This document shows positions 57,660-64,000 of a stretch of 64,000 bases of DNA, one piece after another (position 1 is the first letter of the stretch; each line of letters opens with the position of its first letter). Source of the DNA: Dactylis glomerata (lineage: Eukaryota; Streptophyta; Magnoliopsida; Poales; Poaceae); NCBI GenBank assembly GCA_007115705.1, contig QXEO01002087.1, positions 62,001 to 126,000 on the forward strand. The letters run 5' to 3'. Under the pieces are notes generated by a model. That model was not told the origin of the DNA and did no database searches. It worked only from the letters and a program-made list of their open reading frames with translations. The translations under genes and the position numbers were made by a program.

Positions 57660-60250
57660 GGAGAAAAATGTTTAGTACAACAAAAAATCGATCGGAAAAT
57701 TCGACAGCACCTCCCCTATAAATGGCTACCTAGGAGTGCCTATTTCTCACCGAAACAGAAATCAATCAACATTTCGGGAGTAATAGGCACTCATTTTCAA
57801 GTACCTGTAAACAATTCACACAAAAAAAGCACAAAATGTGCCTTTCCAACACACATTTGTCGACAACATGTCGAAAACATAGATAGATCTGCTCGCTGCC
57901 AAGCCAATCACAGTATTTCTTACTGAAACATACACAGGAACTTAACAGTCTGATACATATGAAGCAAAGTGACAGCAATGATGATACATATGAAGTAATG
58001 ATACATATGAAGCAAAGTGACAGCAATGATACATAAGTGACAGCAATGATACATATGAAGCAAAGTGAGAGCATGCTAGCTGTATATAAGCTCCTATTGA
58101 TGCTCCTAGTGACAGCAAAGTCACAAAATCCTGCAGACATTCAGTTTTGAACAGAACATACAAGGCCTAAGAAATCCGGGGCATGTTCATTGACACAAAA
58201 GCATGCAGAAACTGAAAAATGCTCACGGTAAAATGCTCACAGTAAAATGCTCAAAATTATCTAAATGCTCACAGTAAAATGCTCAAAACTAAAAAATGCT
58301 CACAGTAAAGCATGCAGAAACTGAAAAATGCTCACAGTAAAATGCTCACAGTAAAATGCTCAAAATTATCTAAATAGTCACAGTAAAATGCTCAAAATTA
58401 TCTAAAGGTTACCAGAACATGCAGAATAATAAGAACTAGTGTAATCCATTATCTAAACAGTGGCATATAAAGTGAATTAGAGAACTAGAGATTAGCAAAT
58501 TAGAACTCTAGAAGGAGAAAGTTAATTCATTTCCAGATTTTGTTGTAGTTTCTCTTTTAACTACTGTTAAGATTGTTTCTATTCAATCATCCAAATGAAG
58601 TACTTAATAATAATCCACAGTCCATGTACCCCACAACCATTTAAAGCAAAATATCACAAACTATAGCAAGGAACTACAGGTTTAAGAATCAATCTACAAC
58701 ATTCATTAAATTAAGGCCAATAGATGTTAAGTATATCTTGAACATGTAGAATAATAAGATAAAGTAAGCCAGGAGATTTAACTTTCATTTTGAAGAAGCA
58801 GTACAGCCTTTATTTTTCTCTCAATGAAAGAAGTACATAACTATAAATGCCAAGTTAAGAAACATGCAATAATCATCACAGTGAATAAGTTCCTTTCTCA
58901 TAACAAATTTATAATAAAGCAGCAGGTGTTAGGCATCCTCAAAGATTGATAACGATATTATTTACAAAATCAAAAAGCTGGCAGAATCATAATTCATAGT
59001 GATGCATGACTGTGAAGCATAAGTTAAAAGGAGAAAATATATGAGGATGTACTAAGAATTAATCAAAGTCACCCCCAAATATAAGTGGAAGCTGAATCCA
59101 CTGTGAACAATGCAAACCAAGCTGAATCCACTGTGAACAATGCAAGCACAAATCCACTGTGAAATCAAAATCCACTATGAACAATGCTTGGATCAATGTC
59201 TAGGTAAATAGTGTAAAATGTTGAGTTTGACTTGGATTAAGCCTCACTAAATGGTGTAAAGTGCTAAAGCATACACTTCCTAAAGCATTACATTTTAAGA
59301 GATGACTTTTTCATAAAGATGAGCAAGTAAGCATTTGTGTAATTTTCAGATCAACTATTGCATTAAAACAAGTAATATTAATTGAATGCCTCCTAAGGAG
59401 CATCATTATAGTAGATAAGCATCACCGAGAGGCATAAGACACGTGAGCCTTACATAACCATAGATACTAGAAAGTATATTTATGTTCATTTCTTAACTCT
59501 GCAAATTGTCTACACGAGATATGGATGTTCAGTTCTTAAATTTGTGCAAATTGACTACACACATCAAGTTTTCATGAAACTCCATATAATAGTTGAAGGG
59601 TATGTACTGTTTGATAGAAATGAAGTCCAAAGCAACGGAAACATGTACAAATAAGAAGGAAAATATCAATCAAACAAAACAAAAAGCTATGGCTCTGCAA
59701 GATACTACACTTTATCACAAACAAAACTGCAAGATACTACACTTTATCACAAAATCCATCTAACTGCAAGGTACTACGCTGAAAGCTTGACCAACTTAAT
59801 AAACTGTGAAATGAGAGTACACACAAGGATCTATTGCTGATAAAAGTGATCATCTTCACACCATAAAGCGATTTCCATTTGCGTATGAATTACAATATGG
59901 AGAGGAGATAAAAGTGATCAGATTGCATGATGTTTTCTCTTTAAATGACTTGAATTTAATTTTAGCAGCTTAACCTACTATAGATTGGAAAAAAGCCACA
60001 TATTATCAGGAAAGCATCACAAACACCACCAGCTGACTCGCAAAAATGTGTTGTGCTGAATGCGGTAACAAAAAGTGAAATTAGACCATACAAAAAGCAT
60101 CAATCCGCAGAGTACAAGTTACCAATTAGCAGCAGTATCAAAAACATTCAGGCATGGAAAATATAGAAGTGGTTGAGATGGGAGCACATCCGGAATTGAA
60201 CTAGTGCAAAACAGGCAGCAGCCCCACAGATCACGCGAGCACATCCGGAA
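57660..60250. other. non-coding CACTA interior with minisatellites
   Basis: No gene. Tandem repeats of atgatacatatgaagcaaag lie at about 57953-58066, and of aatgctcacagtaaaatgct at 58217-58415. The unit gctgaatccactgtgaacaa repeats at 59090-59190. A two-copy unit (gcaagatactacactttatc) lies at 59697-59757. The region is AT-rich and probably spacer or promoter of the Ulp1-like ORF. Confidence 0.7.
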
Positions 60251-60284
60251 TCACGCGAGCACTGAAGCTGGAGGCTGGAAATAC

Positions 60285-60475
60285 CTTGGGCAGGAGCGGG
60301 AGAGGCGGCCGAAGGCGTCGGACAGGGGTAGCGCGAAGGCGAGGAAGGCCGTGACGTCACGGGCGGCCAGGGGGCGGCGGAGGGCGACGGTGAGGCGGAC
60401 GGCGCGGGAGATCCGGCGCACCTCCTTGGTCAGCGACCCGGCCTCGATCACCGACGCGATCTCCTTCAGATCTGC
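60285..60475 (-). pseudogene. captured exon resembling 26S proteasome subunit RPN3
   Basis: On minus, after an acceptor-like tgcag near 60474, the frame reads LKEIASVIEAGSLTKEVRR, then VRLTVALRRPLAARDVTAF and ends RLSRSCPK at a GT donor (60285/60284). This pattern is what I know from the N-terminal region of plant RPN3 (PSMD3 type, regulatory-particle lid subunit). High GC (about 65-70%) contrasts with the AT-rich CACTA DNA around it, as expected for captured host sequence. Only one exon-sized piece with flanking intron bits is present, so it is a fragment, not a gene. Identification is from memory of the family pattern, not from a search. Confidence 0.65.
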
Positions 60476-60509
60476 ACGCACCGCGAGAGAGAGCGCGGTG
60501 TCTGCGAGC

Positions 60510-60605
60510 AACGGCTGGAGGGAGAGCGAGGCGTCTGGAGGGAGAGCGCGGCGCGGCGGAGCGACGGCTGGAGGGAGAGCGCGGCGCGGTGGAGCGTTTG
60601 CGAGC
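60510..60605. repeat. GC-rich short tandem repeat beside the captured exon
   Basis: Three copies of ggctggagggagagcg, or ctggagggagagcgcggcg, occur in ~95 bp upstream (on minus) of the RPN3-like exon. It may be part of the captured 5' leader or a later expansion. Confidence 0.7.
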
Positions 60606-60683
60606 TAGAGGCGCGGGGAAGAAGTGACGCGCGTGGGAGAGAAAGGCCGGGGGGTGAACCGTTTTACCCTAAGGCTAAGTTAT

Positions 60684-60755
60684 GCGTGGCGCACCCCTCA
60701 GAGGTGCGCTACGGTTAAGTTATGCGTGCGCACCATATCGGGGTGCGTCACGCAT
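60684..60755. repeat. internal copy of CACTA subterminal-type repeats
   Basis: The motifs gcgtggcgcacc, gaggtgcgct and gggtgcgtcacgc match the terminal array at 52790-53000 but lie almost 8 kb inside the element, between the captured exon and the transposase gene. They could be binding sites in a regulatory region or the relic of a nested CACTA end. Confidence 0.7.
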
Positions 60756-60801
60756 GTCGATGTATAGTTCAAAAGGAACCGAACTGCCATCTAGACAACA
60801 A

Positions 60802-60891
60802 CTTCCACCTAGCCTAGTGGTTCTGGCCGGTTCCGCGCGCTGGCTGTTTGGGAGGTGCCAGGTTCGAACCCTGGACCTCCCACATTTTTTT
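60802..60891 (+). other. tRNA-like pol III unit (A box, B box, T-run)
   Basis: An A-box match tagcctagtgg lies at 60810-60820 and a B-box match ggttcgaaccc at 60861-60871. A T6 run (60885-60890) follows, a possible pol III terminator. The 3' part (60849-60882) folds as a perfect 8-bp acceptor-like stem (tgggaggt/acctccca) on a T-arm (ccagg/cctgg, loop ttcgaac). A D-arm-like gcc...ggc is also present. The 5' acceptor strand sits next to the T-arm rather than at the start, so it is not a normal tRNA; it looks tRNA-derived (SINE head or tRNA relic). Confidence 0.55.
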
Positions 60892-61144
60892 GTTTTTACA
60901 AAAACTGTATTTCACAAAGTTTAAAATTACTATATTGCAATAAATAACATTTGCTTATTCTAAAAATAATAATTTTTAAATAGTACCAGTCCGACATCTA
61001 TATATCATATCATTATTACAAAAAACCATATGAATCATATATCATATATATGATCATTGTTACAAAAAACCAAAAATCATTTATATGATTGTTCCTCCAA
61101 AAAATGACACATGTTGTCCGATGTCGATTCCGAACGAGCTACCA

Positions 61145-64000
61145 TCATCGACTCGTCACGATCTTCTTGCCCTTCTTCGTCGCGGTTGAATAATTGAGCC
61201 CGGAAACATGGGGATTTCTTCTTGTGTACGGGCATCCTTTAGCGGGTAGGGTGATCTTCCTTCTTCCAGCGGCATCACTAGGCCTGTCGAAGTACTTGTC
61301 GAATTCCTCTTCTATCTTGGGATCGTCGTACTTGTCGAAGTCTTGCTCGGTGGCCGCTCCCTCCATTCCGATGATGCTCCTTTTTCCCCTCCTAACAACA
61401 ACGCGGCTAGGCCTTACCGGGTCGGTAATGAAGAAGCATTGATCAACCTGGCTCACCAGTACCCATGGCTCATTTTTTGCTTGGACGTTCGCGCTGGATT
61501 TGGCTTCGGGTATGACCATGGTGGTGAAGTACCAGCCTTCTTTTTCGACGTTCTTGGCCCATCTGACCCGAAATATCGGCATCTTCTCTCCATAGTAGTT
61601 GAGTTCCTAGATCTCCTCGATCCTCCCGAAGAACCTTTCATTGACGGTGGATTCCTCGTCTGTGTAGGACAGCATCGTGACCCCCGAGTTCTGGTGTTCG
61701 CTGCTATGGCCATTTTTCTTGGTGTAGAATGTGTAACCATTGCTGTCGTATGCCTGATAGGTCCTCACGTTCATCGTGAGGCCCTGTGACAAGACGAATA
61801 AGAGTTTTTCCTCTTCCGTGGAAGGCATGTTACCATGATGAAGCTGGAGTAGCTTTTCCTTGAACCAACGCATAAAGCTGGAGTTGTGCTCTCTAGTTAC
61901 GTCTCCCTTCGTCCTCCGTCTGCCCATGTCACTAAACTTCTTCTCAATGAAGCTTTTGTGCTCTAACACCCAAGGTGCGACCAATTCAAGGTGTTGTAGC
62001 GCGACTCGGTGTGCCCTATCAAAGTCTGGTTGTCGGGCTTGGAAGATGACGTGCATGGGGACGAAGCCATCGCGGTGACCAAACCCATGGATCCTGCCGA
62101 GGTGCCTCCTGATTGGCAGACCAATAGGGACGTCCTCGTCCTCGTTTTGTAGATAATTCTGGCAGAATGATATGCACTCGTAGGATAGGAAGCCCTTGGC
62201 TATGCTTCCATCCGGACGCACCCTATTGCGAACGTAGCCTTTGAGAACGCCGTTCCGCCTTTCGAATGGCATCATGTTGTGGAGGAATGGCGGCCTGAGG
62301 TGGATGACATCATCCACCACGTGGACGAGCAGATGCACCATGATGTCGTGGAACACGGGGGGGGGGGGGAAGTAAATCTCGAGCTTGCATAGTATCATGA
62401 CGATCTCACCTTGTAGCCTTTCGAGCTGCTTCATGCCGATCGACTTCCTAGAGAGGACGTCGAAAACGTTGCAGAGGCCAAACAGCGTCTCACGTACGTG
62501 CTCGTCCATGATCCCTCGGAGCGCTACTGGAAGTATCTGCGTCATCAGCACGTGGCAGTCGTGAGATTTCATCCCGGAGAACCTCTTCTTTGTTTCGTCC
62601 AGGTATCGTGATATCTTCCCTCCGTAACCGGTAGGAAGCTTGACTCCTAGGAGGACGCTGAAAAACTTGTGGAGCTCCGGCTCACTAAGAGTGAAGCAGG
62701 AAGGTGGGCAGTAGTAGTCATTTCTCTTAGCCTTTTTGCACATATGACCTTGAGTATCCGCCCGCGTCTCATCATCATCAGCGTCATCGGGGCGTCCTCC
62801 ATGAAGTTTTTCCTGATGCCCAGCTTGATCAGGTCGTTTCTTGCCTTTGGCCCATCTTTGGTTTTCTCTGGCATGTTGACGATAGTGGCAACTAGACTCT
62901 CGCACACGTTCTTCGTGATGTGCATGAGATCAAGGCTATGAGGCGTGTGGAGGTATTTCCAGTACGACAGGTCCCAGAAAACGGACCTCGCTTTCTATAC
63001 ACCTCACAGCGGCTTTATCCTCGGACGCTTCTTTCCCGGCGCGGGGCACGCTTCCCATTCTTCTAGCAAATCATTGATATCCTGTCCATTATAAATAGGT
63101 GGGGATGTTTTGAGCTCCTCACTACCATTGAACAGATCTCCGTGTTTTCTCCAAGGATGATCGGCGGGAAGCCACTTTCGAATGCCAGGGAACATGGTTT
63201 TCGAAGAACCGGGGTCCTTCGGTAGTTGGACATGCGACGTTTTATCCATGCACCTGACACATGCATTGTGTCCGTGGGCCACCTGGCAAGAGACATATGC
63301 GTATCCAGGATAGTCCTGCACTATCGTGAGCAACGCGGCTCTCAGACCAAAATACTCTCCTTTAGGCGTCCCACGTACGTACCGGCGTCTCCCACAATAT
63401 GGCTAACTCCTCTTTCAACAGCTCGAGATACAGGTGCATGTCGATACCCGGTTGTTTCGGCCCCTGAATAAGAATACTCATGTGTATGTATCTCTGCTTG
63501 GTGCACAGCCAGGGGGAAGGTTGTATGACCATACAAAGACGGGCCAAGTGCTATGCGTGCTATTCTGGTTGCCGAAGGAATTGAGTCCATCTGTGCTCAT
63601 ACCCAGCCTAACGTTCCTGGCATCGTCCCCGAAATCGTCTTCCATGTCCAACGCGAGCCACTAGCTAGCGTCCGCAGGGTGTGTCAGGATCGTGCCCTTC
63701 TCCGGATCATCTCCGGGCTTCTCCCTTCCGCGTGTCGTTGCATGAGCTTCGCTTCCTTAGGGTCTACGAAATACCGCTTCAGACGGGGGTGATAGGAAAG
63801 TACCATACCACTTTTCGAGGAACTTTCCTGTTCCCTCTCTTGTATCGTGATTGGCCGCACACCGGGATGTGGTTAGTTCCTTGTACTTGTCCCGCTAAAG
63901 TGCACAATCATTGATGCATGCATCGTACTTCAAGTGCGGTAGATCGAGAGGGCACACGACTTTCTTGGCCTCCTCGGTACTCCTTGGCAATGTGTTCCCC
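61145..64000 (-). pseudogene. CACTA TNP2-type transposase, decayed, N-terminus outside the window
   Basis: Read on minus. STDGLNSFGNQNS then WPVFVWSYNLPP (about 63590-63510) and LTIVQDYPGYAYVSCQ (63333 onward) belong to the TNP2 transposase core. SLDLMHITKNVCESLV (~62940) precedes the DUF4218-type region, with LCKLEIYFPPPPVFHDIMVH near 62350 and PFERRNGVLKGYVRN. A DUF4216-type C-terminus follows (MPIFRVRWAKNVEKEGWYF, 61582-61145). Frameshifts lie near 63510, 63365 and 62810, and a TAG replaces the expected Trp at 61607-61609. It would bind subterminal repeats and cut the ends; this copy is non-functional. Confidence 0.88.

Larger units (their letters stand above)
52759..64000 (-). mobile_element. 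CACTA (En/Spm-type) DNA transposon, one end in the window
   Basis: The terminus CACTACTAGGAG begins at 52759 inside Copia reverse-transcriptase sequence. It is followed by subterminal repeats of gtggcgcacc and its inverse ggtgcgccac (52800-52980). Inside, on minus, lie a Ulp1-like ORF (57642-53805) and a TNP2-like transposase (64000-61145), the two genes standard for large grass CACTA elements. The second terminus lies beyond 64000, so the element exceeds 11.2 kb. Both genes carry stops or frameshifts, so this copy could move only with help. Confidence 0.9.

Noticed and set aside
57115..57675. 186-codon plus-strand frame opposite the CACTA ORF
   Set aside because: Antisense of the Glu/Asp-rich coding region on minus; the Ser/Val-rich composition is the complement of that bias.
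58217..58415. CRISPR-like array from regularly repeated aatgctcacagta units
   Set aside because: Units are adjacent and near-identical with no unique spacers; this is a minisatellite in a plant transposon.
60849..60882. A functional tRNA gene
   Set aside because: The acceptor 5' strand is next to the T-arm, position 33 of the presumed anticodon loop is not U, and no complete cloverleaf forms. Kept only as a tRNA-like unit.

Overview
This is plant nuclear DNA, almost certainly from a Triticeae grass (wheat, Aegilops or barley type). The reasons are intron-bearing genes with GC-rich first exons, Stowaway MITEs, solo LTRs with perfect 5-bp target duplications, a gag-only Athila-type Gypsy element, a Ty1/copia carcass and a large CACTA transposon. 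No bacterial operons, CRISPR arrays or rRNA genes were seen. All calls were made by reading the sequence; no database search was run. Gene models rest on GT-AG splice sites that keep one reading frame and on recognisable protein families.

The left part (1-17,800) is mostly repeats. It holds one small intact gene, a three-helix membrane protein (5,570-5,962, minus). Two solo LTRs sit at 1,484-2,911 and 7,861-9,495; the second splits one copy of an older ~0.9-kb tandem duplication. A broken FAR1-related (FRS) gene spans about 11.8-16.3 kb on minus. It keeps the FAR1 DNA-binding end, part of the SWIM finger and the C-terminal zinc-knuckle tail, but its transposase-derived core is gone and a poly(A)-ended insertion of about 1.55 kb interrupts it.

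The middle (17.8-40.3 kb) is the gene island. It contains a seven-exon acidic/basic nuclear protein gene (18,104-20,689, plus) and a five-exon EF-hand protein gene (24,823-21,758, minus). A six-exon HVA22/REEP-like ER membrane protein gene follows (30,517-26,658, minus). Next are a four-exon SABATH methyltransferase gene with one internal stop (36,618-35,218, minus) and a three-exon small nuclear protein gene (40,177-39,007, minus). MITEs, a LINE tail and an LTR-like insertion decorate introns and spacers.

The right part (40.9-64.0 kb) is a nest of transposons. The Gypsy element (LTRs at 41,017-42,493 and 47,831-49,492) encodes only gag plus an aspartic protease. Its 3' LTR abuts the inside of a decayed Copia element (49,493-52,758). 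That element is cut off by the CACTA terminus at 52,759. The CACTA element runs off the window end. It carries a decayed Ulp1-like ORF and a decayed TNP2 transposase, both on minus. Between them are a captured exon that looks like the 26S proteasome subunit RPN3 and a tRNA-like unit with A box, B box and T-run.

The host genes appear unrelated in function. The most unusual material is the cargo between the two CACTA genes, the core-less FRS gene, and the repeat architecture of the EF-hand and nuclear protein genes.
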